A stretch of 64,000 nt of DNA, taken from the NCBI RefSeq assembly GCF_014191355.1, contig NZ_JACHWM010000001.1, positions 310,001 to 374,000 of the forward strand, given 5' to 3'. The notes beneath the pieces were generated by a model, which saw nothing but the letters and a program-made list of their open reading frames with translations, made no database searches and had not been told where the DNA came from. Position numbers and translations under genes: made by a program. Shown one piece after another: positions 9,699 to 18,073 of this stretch. The stretch's first letter is position 1. Each line of letters starts with the position of its first letter. The stretch comes from Methylobacterium sp. R2-1 (GTDB lineage Bacteria > Pseudomonadota > Alphaproteobacteria > Rhizobiales > Beijerinckiaceae).

Positions 9699-11351
9699 TC
9701 AGGCCTGCTGCGGCTCGGCCGCGACGCTCTCAGTCGGCTCGTCTTCAGCCGCTTCGCCGTCAGCCGTCTCATCCTCGGCTGCCTCACCCTCGGGCTCTGG
9801 CAGCGAGTCGATCCAGCCGGCCTTCAGGCGGGCCGCCATGATCAGGGCCTCGGCCTCGGCCCGCGACAGCTCGAAGCCGTCGAGATAGCCGGCGTGGCGC
9901 ACGGCCTCCGGGCCGCGGCCTTCGGTGTAGCCGACGAGATCGTCGGTCGCGCAGCCGGCGAGGTCTTCGACCGTCTTCACCTCGTTCTCGCCGAGCGCCA
10001 CCATGATCGCGGTGGTGATGCCGTCGATCTCGCGCAGTTCGTCCTCGACACCGAGTTCGCGGCGGCGGTCGTCCTGCTCCTGCTCGATGCGGGCGAGATA
10101 ATCCTGAGCGCGGGCCTGGATCTCGGCGCCGGTCTCCTCGTCGAGGCCCTGGATGTTGGAGAGTTCGGTCACATCGACGAAGGCGATCTCCTCGACGTTG
10201 CGGAAGCCTTCGGCGGCCAGCAACTGGCCGACGGTCTCGTCCACGTCGAGGGCTTCCATGAAGACCTGGGTACGCTCGGCGAACTCCTTCTGGCGCCGCT
10301 CCGATTCCTCGGCCTCGGTCAGGATGTCGATGTCCCAACCGGTGAGCTGAGAGGCCAGCCGCACGTTCTGGCCGCGGCGGCCGATCGCTAGAGAGAGCTG
10401 GTCGTCGGGCACGACCACCTCGATGCGGTCGGCCTCCTCGTCGAGCACCACCTTCACCACTTCGGCCGGCTGCAGCGCGTTGACGATGAAGGTCGCCTGA
10501 TCTTCCGACCACGGAATGATGTCGATCTTCTCGCCCTGAAGCTCGCCGACCACCGCCTGGACGCGGGAACCGCGCATACCGACGCAGGCACCGACCGGGT
10601 CGATCGAGGAATCGCGCGAGATCACGGCGATCTTGGCGCGCGAGCCCGGATCGCGGGCGACCGCCTTCACCTCGACGATGCCGTCGTAGATCTCCGGCAC
10701 TTCCTGACCGAACAGCTTCGCCATGAACTGCGGGTGCGAACGCGACAGGAAGATCTGCGGGCCGCGCACCTCGGAGCGCACGTCGAACAGGTAGGCGCGA
10801 ATGCGGTCGCCGGGGCGGAAGGTCTCGCGCGGGATCATCTCGTCGCGGCGGACGATGCCCTCGCCGCGGCCGAGATCGACGATGACGTTGCCGTACTCGA
10901 CGCGCTTGACCACGCCGTTGAGGATCTCGCCGATGCGGTCCTTGTACTCGTCGTATTGGCGGGCGCGCTCGGCGTCGCGCACCTTCTGCACGATGACCTG
11001 CTTGGCCGACTGCGCGGCGACGCGGCCGAAATCGAAGGGCGGCAAGGTGTCGGAGATCACGTCGCCGACCAGCGCGCCCGGGTTGTAGCGGCGGGCCTGA
11101 TCGAGGGTGATCTCGCGGGCATCGTTCTCGACCTGATCGACCACGAGCAGGTGGCGCGACAGGCGCAGCGCTCCGCTCTTCGGGTCGATCTCGGCGTGAA
11201 CGTCGGTCTCGGCGCCGTAGCGGGAGCGGGCGGCCTTTGCGATCGCCTCTTCCATCGCCTCGATGACGATCTGGCGGTCGATCACCTTCTCGCGGGCCAC
11301 CGCGTCGGCGATCTGCAGGAGTTCGAGCCGGTTGGCGCTGACGACGGCCAT
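9699..11351 (-). CDS. nusA: Transcription termination/antitermination factor NusA
   Basis: NusA binds RNA polymerase and nascent RNA to control pausing, termination and antitermination. This 550-residue protein has the N-terminal RNAP-binding domain (ANRLELLQIADAVAREK), an S1 domain (about 135-200), two KH domains with GMRGSRVQ and IGRRGQNVRLA, and C-terminal helix-hairpin-helix repeats with an acidic tail. I chose the ATG at 11351, preceded by AAGGAAGGA; a frame from 11420 would add 23 unconserved residues. It follows rimP in the operon. Confidence 0.96.
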   Translation of the reverse strand: MAVVSANRLELLQIADAVAREKVIDRQIVIEAMEEAIAKAARSRYGAETDVHAEIDPKSGALRLSRHLLVVDQVENDAREITLDQARRYNPGALVGDVISDTLPPFDFGRVAAQSAKQVIVQKVRDAERARQYDEYKDRIGEILNGVVKRVEYGNVIVDLGRGEGIVRRDEMIPRETFRPGDRIRAYLFDVRSEVRGPQIFLSRSHPQFMAKLFGQEVPEIYDGIVEVKAVARDPGSRAKIAVISRDSSIDPVGACVGMRGSRVQAVVGELQGEKIDIIPWSEDQATFIVNALQPAEVVKVVLDEEADRIEVVVPDDQLSLAIGRRGQNVRLASQLTGWDIDILTEAEESERRQKEFAERTQVFMEALDVDETVGQLLAAEGFRNVEEIAFVDVTELSNIQGLDEETGAEIQARAQDYLARIEQEQDDRRRELGVEDELREIDGITTAIMVALGENEVKTVEDLAGCATDDLVGYTEGRGPEAVRHAGYLDGFELSRAEAEALIMAARLKAGWIDSLPEPEGEAAEDETADGEAAEDEPTESVAAEPQQA

Positions 11352-11463
11352 GGGGTCTGGTCCTTCCTTCGGTCGTGTCTTCCGCTGCGGGAGCGGGCTT
11401 TCTCTCAGGGGCGTCTGCATCGCGACGGGGCCGGAAGCGGTCGTCTGACGCGATGCTGCGGGA

Positions 11464-12219
11464 TCAGTGAAGTGTGTCGCGATTCTTGAGGCGGGCGGCC
11501 TTGGTGACGATGCCGCCGCCGGGCTTGGGCTTCTTCGCCTTCACCGGCTTGTCGGTCTTCTTGTCCGCCTTGGGCTTGGGCCGTTTCGGCTGCGGGATGA
11601 AGCGAACCTGCGGAACCTCGTCCTCGGCATCCTCGCTCTCTTCCTCCTCGACCCCGTCGCCGTCCTGCGGCGGGGCGCCGCCGCGGCGCAGCGACTCGCG
11701 AATCAGGTCGTCGGTGAGAACCAGATGCGCCTCCCCGAGATCGCGCAGAGGCAGGTCGATGCGGCTCGGTAGTTCCGGCTTCACGTCGGGCAAGTCGATC
11801 GGCACCGTGGCGCCGTCCGCGCTCGGTACGCCGAGGATGCCGCGGAAGCGCTTGCGCCCGTCGAGCGGCACGGCGAGTTCCACCTTCGCCTCATAGCCGA
11901 CCCAGCGCTCGAAGTCGGAGACGCGCACCAGCGGACGGTCGATGCCGGGCGAAGAGACTTCGAGGTAGTAGGCGCCGCCGACCGGATCCTCCAGGTCGAG
12001 GATCGGCGAGATCGCACGACTCACCGTCTCGCACTCGTCGACGCCCATCGTGCCGTCGGGCCGCTCGGCCATGATCTGCACGGTGCAGCCGTTGGTGTTC
12101 GAGATCTTCACCCGAACCAGGCGGAAGCCGAGGCCCTCGATCGGTCCCTCGACGATCTGGGCGACGCGCGCGGCGACGCCGGTCTCGCTGACAAGACGCT
12201 TCTCGGTGGGCTCCGCCAT
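11464..12219 (-). CDS. rimP: Ribosome maturation factor RimP
   Basis: RimP is needed for late 30S subunit assembly. The N-terminal alpha/beta domain (about 1-90) carries the family motif SSPGIDRPL, and the C-terminal SH3-like domain (about 90-170) follows. At 251 residues it is longer than the roughly 150-170 of enterobacterial RimP. The surplus is an acidic stretch ([11 protein letters not shown]) followed by a lysine/proline-rich tail that looks disordered. It is the first gene of the operon; nusA follows after about 110 bases. Confidence 0.93.
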   Translation of the reverse strand: MAEPTEKRLVSETGVAARVAQIVEGPIEGLGFRLVRVKISNTNGCTVQIMAERPDGTMGVDECETVSRAISPILDLEDPVGGAYYLEVSSPGIDRPLVRVSDFERWVGYEAKVELAVPLDGRKRFRGILGVPSADGATVPIDLPDVKPELPSRIDLPLRDLGEAHLVLTDDLIRESLRRGGAPPQDGDGVEEEESEDAEDEVPQVRFIPQPKRPKPKADKKTDKPVKAKKPKPGGGIVTKAARLKNRDTLH

Positions 12220-12279
12220 GCTGTCGTTTTCCGAAAGTCTCGATCGGGGGTTAAGCTTGGCAAATCCGGTTCAGGAGGC

Positions 12280-12329
12280 GCTTGCGGAAATAAAAAAGAG
12301 CGGACCCCGGGGGGCCCACTCCCGCAAGC
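12280..12329 (-). promoter_or_regulatory. Terminator-like leader hairpin upstream of rimP
   Basis: On the minus strand, about 60-110 bases before the rimP start, a GC hairpin (GGGCCCCCCGGGGTCC) is followed by GCTCTTTTTT, as in an intrinsic terminator. An eight-base perfect pair, GCTTGCGG at 12280-12287 with CCGCAAGC at 12322-12329, encloses it. No intact minus-strand gene lies between it and asd, which has its own terminator, so this may be an attenuator in the rimP-nusA leader. Confidence 0.5.
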
Positions 12330-12445
12330 AGCCTATCGACTGCACCAGAAATGTTGAGCCGTGACTTAACCCCGGCGCGCGGCGAATTCAAGCGCCTCGA
12401 CGCGCCGTCCCCGGCCGCCGGCGACGCGATCCGGCCATCTCGGGG

Positions 12446-12808
12446 TGCAACCACCGGCTCGACGGCCTCTCGACCTATCCGTTCTCGATCTTCGGTGGTG
12501 ATTGGATCGGCCGCTTCGCGGATGAACTGAGTTTTCCGTACCAGGGCGATACCACGATCTGCAACGACGTCCGGCTCGGGTTCCGCAGCACCATCATGCC
12601 GGGCGTCACCGTCGGCGACGGGGCCGTCGCGGCCGATGTCCCACCCTACGCGATCGTGGCCGGCAATCCGGCCCGGGTGGTGCGCCGCCGATTCTCGGAG
12701 AACAATGCGGCCCGCCTTCAGCGGATCGCCTGGTGAGACTGGCCGGTGGAGCGCATCACTGCTCACCTGCCGCTGATCGGTGGCGGCGACAGCCTTCCGT
12801 TCAAATAG
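12446..12808 (+). pseudogene. Remnant of a CatB-type (xenobiotic) acetyltransferase
   Basis: Frame 12446-12808 reads as the C-terminal half of a hexapeptide-repeat acetyltransferase of the CatB/Vat type. It shows NHRLDGLSTYPFSIFGG, then GDTTICNDVRLGF, TIMPGVTVGDGA, DVPPYAIVAGNPARVVRRRF and finally IAW-stop-DWPVERITAHLPLI. Compared with the family as I know it, the N-terminal half is missing. About nine residues are deleted between GDGA and DVPPYA, and the second Trp of the IAWWDW motif is a TGA at 12734-12736. No start codon or ribosome site is seen. It lies in the gap between asd and rimP and is clearly non-functional. Confidence 0.82.
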
Positions 12809-12834
12809 AAACGCCGCCCCGGAGTGGGGCGGCG
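12801..12834 (-). terminator. Intrinsic terminator of asd
   Basis: A nine-base perfect stem (CGCCGCCCC with GGGGCGGCG, loop of five) is followed on the minus strand by TTTCTATTT. It begins about 27 bases past the asd stop. Confidence 0.75.
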
Positions 12835-12861
12835 CCTTAGAGAGTTTGGCGGTGGCGGGCG

Positions 12862-13896
12862 TTAGGCCGCCTTCTTGGCCTTGCTCAAGAGCTTGCGGTT
12901 CACCAGCACCTCGGCGATCTGCACCGCGTTGAGCGCCGCGCCCTTGCGCAGGTTGTCCGAGACGCACCAGAAATTCAGGCCGTTCTCGACAGTCGCGTCC
13001 TCGCGGATGCGGGAGATGTAGGTGGCATCCTCGCCCGCCGCCTCGTGCGGGGTCATGTAGCCGCCGTTCTCGCGCTTATCGATCACCAGAACGCCCGGCG
13101 CCGAGCGAAGGATCTCGGTTGCCTGCTCCGGCGAGAGCGGGCGCTCGAACTCAACATTGACCGCCTCGGCATGGCCGATGAAGACCGGCACGCGCACCGC
13201 GGTCGCCGTGAGCTTGATCTTGGGATCGAGCATCTTCTTGGTCTCGGCGACCATCTTCCACTCTTCCTTCGTGTAGCCGTCCTCCATGAACACATCGATG
13301 TGCGGGATGACGTTGAAGGCGATGCGCTTGGTGAACTTCTTCGTGACCACCTCGCCGGCGGTGAAGACGGCGCGGGTCTGGCTGAACAGCTCGTCCATGG
13401 CGTCCTTACCGGCGCCGGACACGGACTGATAGGTCGAGACAACGACGCGCTTGATGGTGGCCGCCTCGTGAAGCGGTTTGAGCGCGACGACGAGCTGCGC
13501 GGTCGAGCAGTTCGGGTTGGCGATGATGTTGCGCTTGGTGAAGCCCACCACCGCGTCGGCATTCACCTCCGGCACGATCAGCGGCACGTCGGCGTCGTAG
13601 CGGAATGCGGACGAGTTATCGATCACCACGCAGCCCTGCTGGCCGATGCGCGGGCTCCACTCCTTGGATGCCTCGCCGCCCGCCGACATCAGGCAGATGT
13701 CGGTGTCGGAGAAATCGTAGGTGTCGAGCGTTTTGACCTTCAGAATCTTGTCGCCGAAGGAGACTTCCTGGCCCAGGCTACGGCTGGAGGCCAGAGCCAC
13801 GACCTCGTCGGCCGGAAAGGCGCGCTCGGCCAGAATGTCGAGCATCTCGCGGCCCACATTGCCCGTGGCTCCGACGACGGCGACCTTATAACCCAT
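12862..13896 (-). CDS. asd: Aspartate-semialdehyde dehydrogenase
   Basis: Asd reduces aspartyl-phosphate to aspartate semialdehyde, the branch point to lysine/diaminopimelate, threonine and methionine. The 344-residue protein has the N-terminal NADP-binding motif VGATGNVGREM and the catalytic cysteine in NPNCSTAQ (Cys130). It also has the SGAGKDAMDEL stretch, substrate-binding RVPVFIGHAE, and the C-terminal DNLRKGAALNAVQ. I chose the ATG at 13896 (MGYKVAVVG), which gives the standard N-terminus; a frame from 13995 adds unconserved residues. dapF, of the same pathway, lies about 25 kb away. Confidence 0.95.
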   Translation of the reverse strand: MGYKVAVVGATGNVGREMLDILAERAFPADEVVALASSRSLGQEVSFGDKILKVKTLDTYDFSDTDICLMSAGGEASKEWSPRIGQQGCVVIDNSSAFRYDADVPLIVPEVNADAVVGFTKRNIIANPNCSTAQLVVALKPLHEAATIKRVVVSTYQSVSGAGKDAMDELFSQTRAVFTAGEVVTKKFTKRIAFNVIPHIDVFMEDGYTKEEWKMVAETKKMLDPKIKLTATAVRVPVFIGHAEAVNVEFERPLSPEQATEILRSAPGVLVIDKRENGGYMTPHEAAGEDATYISRIREDATVENGLNFWCVSDNLRKGAALNAVQIAEVLVNRKLLSKAKKAA

Positions 13897-14050
13897 CTCA
13901 CCAAACTCCGCTGTGCGGGCGGGATGCAAGCCGGCCCGCCTCTTCCCGTGGCCGGCGGACGCACCGCGCGAGCCCTTCGTTCGGGAAGATCCCATAGGCT
14001 GAAGAACCCGCCCCGATTCGGTCTCGAGGTGGGCTCGTCAGGCGCCGGGA

Positions 14051-14079
14051 GCAAGATGCCCGCCGCGCCCACCTGTCAA
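14051..14079 (-). promoter_or_regulatory. Possible sigma70-type promoter for asd
   Basis: In the 368-base gap between asd and the divergent gene, the minus strand shows TTGACA (14079-14074), a 17-base spacer and TCTTGC. The -35 is perfect and the -10 weak. I see nothing else clear in this gap. Confidence 0.3.
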
Positions 14080-14264
14080 GAGGTGCTTGCAGGCCGGGAG
14101 GCCGCCGGTGGGACGGCGTGAGGCCATCGACGGCCGATTCACCATAGGGTGAGAATTCCGAGGATGGGCAGCGTCCGCGCAACCGGCTGGTGGCGGGCGG
14201 CAGGGCAGAGGTCGACGAACGGCGAGGGCTTTTGAAGCCCCGCGGACCCGACGAAGGCCTGCGC

Positions 14265-15110
14265 ATGCTCCCCCAACCGGACGACGCCCTCGACAAACTC
14301 GACGATCTTCACACTCTGCCGTCCCACCGGCCTCACCGCCGCACCGGGCTGGCGGCCAAGCTCGCACTGAGTGCTGCCCTGATCGCCGGCCTTTCCCTCG
14401 CCGCCCGCGATCGGGCCGCCGCTCCCGAGCCGCAGCGTGCCTGGAGCGAGCCGCCGCGGCCTGCCGAGAGCGCGCGGCGGGCCGTCGCCGCGACGGAGCC
14501 ACTTCTGACCCTGCGCGAGGACGCGGCCGAGCTCGCGCCGCAGATCGAGCCGACCCGCTGGAATTCCGGCAACGGACAGCGCGAGGACAGTGTGAGCCGA
14601 GGCGCATTCGACCTCATTGAGGCACCCTATTTCCTTGTGACCGCCACCGATGCGGGCGGCCGGATCGAGCCCGGCTCCAGCCTCTTCGTCACCCTAGTGC
14701 GGCGGGCAGCGGATGGGCGCGGCCTGGCGGTCCTCCGAACCGGTGAGCGCGGCGTCGTGGCGACCCGTCTCGGCGGCTTCGAGACCGTCGAGACGACACT
14801 CTCGGCCATGGGAAAGCGGAGCTGCCTTGGCTTCCGCAGCCTCGACCTCAAGGCCGTGGCCATCGATGGATGGCTGTGCGGCATCCTTGGGCAGACGCCT
14901 GAGCCGCGGGCCGTGGCCTGCGCCATCGACCGGATCACGTTGGCGGGACGCGTGACGGCGACGCTCGGAACCGACCTTCCGGACGGAGCGAGCGCTTGCC
15001 GGACGGAGGAGGCCGCTGCGGCGGGACCGAGTGACAGCACCGGTTCGATCTCAGTCGCCGAGGAAACGCAGCCGCCGAGAAACAATGCGGCAAAATCACG
15101 GCGAAAATAA
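14265..15110 (+). CDS. Hypothetical membrane-anchored protein
   Basis: I do not recognise this 281-residue protein. It has a short cytoplasmic, acidic N-terminus, one hydrophobic segment at about residues 28-46 (LAAKLALSAALIAGLSLAA), and a long presumably periplasmic part. Within that, residues about 120-250 look folded, with three cysteines (in SCLGFRS, WLCGILG and VACAIDR) that could form disulfides. The C-terminus is Ser/Lys-rich. I chose the ATG at 14265; an in-frame start at 14190 would add 25 residues. It may belong with the small exported protein at 15224. Confidence 0.65.
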   Translation: MLPQPDDALDKLDDLHTLPSHRPHRRTGLAAKLALSAALIAGLSLAARDRAAAPEPQRAWSEPPRPAESARRAVAATEPLLTLREDAAELAPQIEPTRWNSGNGQREDSVSRGAFDLIEAPYFLVTATDAGGRIEPGSSLFVTLVRRAADGRGLAVLRTGERGVVATRLGGFETVETTLSAMGKRSCLGFRSLDLKAVAIDGWLCGILGQTPEPRAVACAIDRITLAGRVTATLGTDLPDGASACRTEEAAAAGPSDSTGSISVAEETQPPRNNAAKSRRK

Positions 15111-15130
15111 CGAAGCGCGGCCATATTTCG

Positions 15131-15155
15131 GGAACAACAGCCACGCCAGAACGTC
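15131..15155 (+). promoter_or_regulatory. Possible EcfG-type (general stress) promoter
   Basis: GGAAC at 15131-15135 is followed after exactly 16 bases by CGTC. The consensus for the alphaproteobacterial stress sigma factor EcfG is GGAAC-N16/17-CGTT, so this matches eight of nine positions. It lies about 70 bases before the small exported protein. Confidence 0.35.
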
Positions 15156-15223
15156 TACTCTGCAACAAGCGGGATTCTTAACGAACGGCCCGTACCACAG
15201 GCTCTCACTCCACAAGGTACGCC

Positions 15224-15637
15224 ATGCGCTTTTCCAAGCTTGCCCTGCTGGGCGCCATGACCCTCACCGCGATCGGCTTCGGAACCACTGCCGAGGCGCA
15301 GGGCCCGTATGGCAATCCCGGTTACGTGCGCGTGAGCCAGCCGCTGCCGATCCGCATCCGCCCGCGCTCCTGGCTCGATGCCGGCAACGTGGTCGAGCCA
15401 GGCAATGGCTCGGTGTCGAACCCGGCCACCAACCCGGCCTTCATCGCCGCCTCGAACGCGCTCCTGCCGCCCTACGGCCCCACCGACCGTTACGGTCGCG
15501 GTGTGCTGCCCGATCCGATCACCAACGGCCCGTTCATCGGCGCGCGCTCGACGGCGATCCGCAACGTCGACTTCTCGGCCGTCGACGCGATCGATCCGAC
15601 CTCCTACGTCGCCCGCTACGGCAACCCGTACCGGTAA
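15224..15637 (+). CDS. Small exported protein of unknown function
   Basis: A 137-residue protein with a clear Sec signal peptide (MRFSKLALLGAMTLTAIGFG, cleavage probably after TAEA near residue 25). The mature part is rich in Asn, Pro, Gly, Tyr and Arg, has no cysteines, and carries the similar segments NPATNPAFIAAS and DPITNGPFIGAR. I do not recognise a family. An AAGG ribosome site precedes the ATG, a possible EcfG promoter lies upstream, and a strong terminator follows, so it is probably monocistronic. Confidence 0.75.
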   Translation: MRFSKLALLGAMTLTAIGFGTTAEAQGPYGNPGYVRVSQPLPIRIRPRSWLDAGNVVEPGNGSVSNPATNPAFIAASNALLPPYGPTDRYGRGVLPDPITNGPFIGARSTAIRNVDFSAVDAIDPTSYVARYGNPYR

Positions 15638-15664
15638 GATCTCTCGCCCATCGGCGGATGGAAA

Positions 15665-15687
15665 TGGGCCCTTCGGGGCCCGTTTTC
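15665..15687 (+). terminator. Intrinsic terminator after the small exported protein
   Basis: GGGCCC pairs with GGGCCC across a TTCG tetraloop and is followed by GTTTTC, about 28 bases after the stop. It sits between convergent genes. Confidence 0.8.
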
Positions 15688-15704
15688 GTGTGTGCGTGAG
15701 CCGT

Positions 15705-16253
15705 TCAGGTCTTGAGCACCGGCTCGGCCACATCCCCCGCGCCCCGCTCGGCGAGGTAGTGAGGCTGGAACAGGCACATGCGCACCGCGTCGCGGTAGCG
15801 GCCGTTGACGAAGAACTCGTCTCTTAAAATGCCTTCGGGACGGAAGCCGCAGCTCTCGTAGATGCCGGCCGCGCGTTTGTTGTCCTTGTCCACGTGCAGA
15901 TAGAGCTTGTGGATGTTGAGCACCTTGAAGGCATAATCGATGGCGATGCGGGTCGCGCGCTTGGCGTAGCCCTTCCCCTGATGGTCGGGATGGATCGCGA
16001 TCTGAAACTCGCAGCGACGATGCAGGTGGTTGATCTCCACCAACTCCACCATGCCCGCCGGCTCACCGCGCTCCGTGGCAATGATGAAACGTCGCTCGGT
16101 CTGGTTGTGGATGTTGCGCTCGTAGAGCTGCGCCAGCTCGGCGAAGGACTCGTACGCCTCCTCGAACCAGTAGCGCATGATGCTGTCGTTGTTGTTGAGC
16201 TGATGCACGAAGAGGAGGTCTTCGCGCTCCAGCGGTCGCAATTTGATGCTCAT
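15705..16253 (-). CDS. speG: Spermidine N1-acetyltransferase SpeG-like
   Basis: A 182-residue GNAT-family acetyltransferase. The opening [16 protein letters not shown], then [32 protein letters not shown], the acetyl-CoA loop [10 protein letters not shown], and [18 protein letters not shown] closely follow the E. coli SpeG pattern. SpeG acetylates spermidine or spermine to lower their toxicity under stress. It is on the minus strand, facing the small exported protein. Confidence 0.9.
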   Translation of the reverse strand: MSIKLRPLEREDLLFVHQLNNNDSIMRYWFEEAYESFAELAQLYERNIHNQTERRFIIATERGEPAGMVELVEINHLHRRCEFQIAIHPDHQGKGYAKRATRIAIDYAFKVLNIHKLYLHVDKDNKRAAGIYESCGFRPEGILRDEFFVNGRYRDAVRMCLFQPHYLAERGAGDVAEPVLKT

Positions 16254-16336
16254 GTCCGCACTCGGGCCAGGGCTGATTGAGGTTGGCCCCAGGGCCTACT
16301 CCCACACCGACCAAGACGGAATGATGAAAGCCGGCT

Positions 16337-16630
16337 TCAAACCAGGCGGAGCCGGATCTCCTCCTCCGCCAGGGCATGGGCAGCCGCCTCGTCGAGACCG
16401 TCGAGCGGACCGCGGAAGCGCAGGGCCCGGGTCGGCTCGTCGATCCGCATCACCAGCACGACGGTTTCGACGTCCGGACAGCCTGGATCGGTGCAGGCGA
16501 TCTCGTTGACGGAAAGTGCGTCCGCGTCACTCAGTTTCAGCGCCGGTCGCAGCACGGCCTTCGCCCGCGCCGCCGCCTCCGCCAAGCCGGCTGAGCGGGC
16601 ACGCCAATCCTTCAGGCTGATGAACCCCAT
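16337..16630 (-). CDS. Small conserved-looking protein linked to the CobW GTPase
   Basis: A 97-residue protein with an Arg/Ala-rich helical N-terminus and the two-cysteine motif CTDPGC (Cys46 and Cys51) followed by PDVETVVLVM. The C-terminus is acidic (LAEEEIRLRLV). It starts six bases after the CobW gene stop, so the two are almost certainly co-transcribed. The paired cysteines might bind metal handed over by the GTPase, but that is inference. The start ATG at 16630 is the only good one; an upstream extension overlaps the CobW gene and is not protein-like. Confidence 0.72.
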   Translation of the reverse strand: MGFISLKDWRARSAGLAEAAARAKAVLRPALKLSDADALSVNEIACTDPGCPDVETVVLVMRIDEPTRALRFRGPLDGLDEAAAHALAEEEIRLRLV

Positions 16631-16635
16631 CGGGA

Positions 16636-17856
16636 TCAGGCTGCCGCCCGGCGCCAGACCGGGAAGGGATCGGGCAGGTCGCGATAGGCGTCCGGATCGA
16701 AGCGCCGGACCCCGGCCGGGCCGACGAGGCAGGCATCGAGCGCGGCGGTAATGGCGCCGCGGTCCATGCCGCGGCCGATGAAGACGAGTTCCTGGCGCCG
16801 GTCGCCCCAGACTTCGCTCCAGACCGTGTGAAGGCGCTCGCGAAACACCTCTTCCTCCGGCCAGCGCTGGCGCGGCACCGCCGCCCACCAGAACCCCATC
16901 GCCCCGATATGCGCGACGGCACCGGCCAGCGAGAATTCACCGACCCATTCGGGGCGTGTCGCGAGCCAGAAATGGCCCTTCGCCCGGATCAGGCCCGGCC
17001 ATGTCGTGTTGGCGAAGGCCTGGAACTTCTGCGGGTCGAACGGCCGGCGCGCCCTGTAGACGAAGGAGCCGATGCCGTATTCCTCGGTCTCCGGCACGTG
17101 CTCGTGCGCGCCGTAGAGCTCTTTGAACCACAGCGGGTGCTCCTGCGCCTTCTCCTCGTCGAACAGACCGGTATCGAAGATCGCCTCCGACGGCACCCGG
17201 CCGTGCGAGGCTTCAATGATGCGCGCATCCGCGTTCAGCCCGCGCACCACCGAGCGGACGAGGTCGAGTGTTTCCGCGGATACGTCACGGGCCTTGTTGA
17301 TCACCACGACGTCGGCGAATTCGATCTGCTCCACCAGGAGATCGACCAGGGTGCGGGTGTCCTTTGCGCCCGCCGTCTCACCGCGCTGGCGCAGGAAATC
17401 GTTCGAGCCGTAATCCTTCAGGAGGTTCATCGCATCGACCACGGTCACCATCGTGTCGAGCCGGGCGACGTCGCTGAGCGCCGCGCCAGCCTCGTCGCGG
17501 AAGGAAAAGGTGCTCGCCACCGGAAGCGGCTCGGCGATGCCGGTGCCTTCGATCAGCAGGTAGTCGAAGCGTCGCTCGGCAGCGAGGCGGCGGACCTCGG
17601 CGAGCAGGTCGTCGCGCAGAGTGCAGCAGATGCAGCCGTTGGTCATCTCGACCAGCCGCTCGTCCGTGCGCGATAGACCCGCGCCGCCATCGCGGATGAG
17701 AGCGGCGTCGATGTTCACCTCGCTCATATCGTTGACGATCACCGCGACGCGCCGGCCCTCACGGTTGTTGAGGACATGGTTGAGCAGCGTCGTCTTACCC
17801 GCGCCGAGGAAGCCGGACAGCACGGTGACGGGGAGGCGGGCGTCGGCGTGAGGCAT
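16636..17856 (-). CDS. CobW/COG0523-family GTPase, probable zinc metallochaperone
   Basis: A 406-residue G3E GTPase with Walker [10 protein letters not shown] (residues 15-23), the metal-binding CICC at 75-78 that marks COG0523 proteins, the switch stretch EGTGIAEP, and NKAR as the guanine-specificity motif. The C-terminal CobW_C domain (about 270-400) contains [12 protein letters not shown]. Such proteins deliver zinc or another metal under scarcity. The Zur-like palindrome immediately upstream supports a zinc role rather than cobalamin synthesis, and no cobalamin gene is nearby. The 97-residue Cys protein follows in the same unit. Confidence 0.88.
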   Translation of the reverse strand: MPHADARLPVTVLSGFLGAGKTTLLNHVLNNREGRRVAVIVNDMSEVNIDAALIRDGGAGLSRTDERLVEMTNGCICCTLRDDLLAEVRRLAAERRFDYLLIEGTGIAEPLPVASTFSFRDEAGAALSDVARLDTMVTVVDAMNLLKDYGSNDFLRQRGETAGAKDTRTLVDLLVEQIEFADVVVINKARDVSAETLDLVRSVVRGLNADARIIEASHGRVPSEAIFDTGLFDEEKAQEHPLWFKELYGAHEHVPETEEYGIGSFVYRARRPFDPQKFQAFANTTWPGLIRAKGHFWLATRPEWVGEFSLAGAVAHIGAMGFWWAAVPRQRWPEEEVFRERLHTVWSEVWGDRRQELVFIGRGMDRGAITAALDACLVGPAGVRRFDPDAYRDLPDPFPVWRRAAA

Positions 17857-17880
17857 GGTGTCCAGAGGCTTGCACTGAAT

Positions 17881-17897
17881 ATGTTACTATATAACGT
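17881..17897. promoter_or_regulatory. Zur-like operator upstream of the CobW gene
   Basis: ATGTTACTATATAACGT is an inverted repeat (ATGTTA with TAACGT, one mismatch, AT-rich centre) in very GC-rich surroundings, about 25-41 bases before the start. It resembles the AT-rich GTTATA-type palindromes bound by alphaproteobacterial Zur. Assignment is by resemblance only. Confidence 0.55.
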
Positions 17898-18073
17898 TTC
17901 ATTTTTGCGGCGAGGTCAAGCCTCGGCGGCGGAAAAGACGGTCGACTCGTTGACCGACTCGAAGGAAAAGGCCGAGGCAGGTTCAGGCTGATCGAACGGC
18001 GCTCGCGGCGCGTGACCGATGTGATTCTCCATCGGTTACAAGCACGCGATCGGGTATCGGGGAGGAGTGACGG

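Noticed and set aside
12734..12736. TGA read as selenocysteine in the CatB-like frame
   Set aside because: The position is a Trp in the family, no SECIS-like hairpin follows, and the gene also lacks its N-terminus and an internal segment.
12251..12967. Minus-strand frame of 238 codons between asd and rimP
   Set aside because: It runs antisense to the acetyltransferase remnant and into the asd 3' end, with no motif and no ribosome site.
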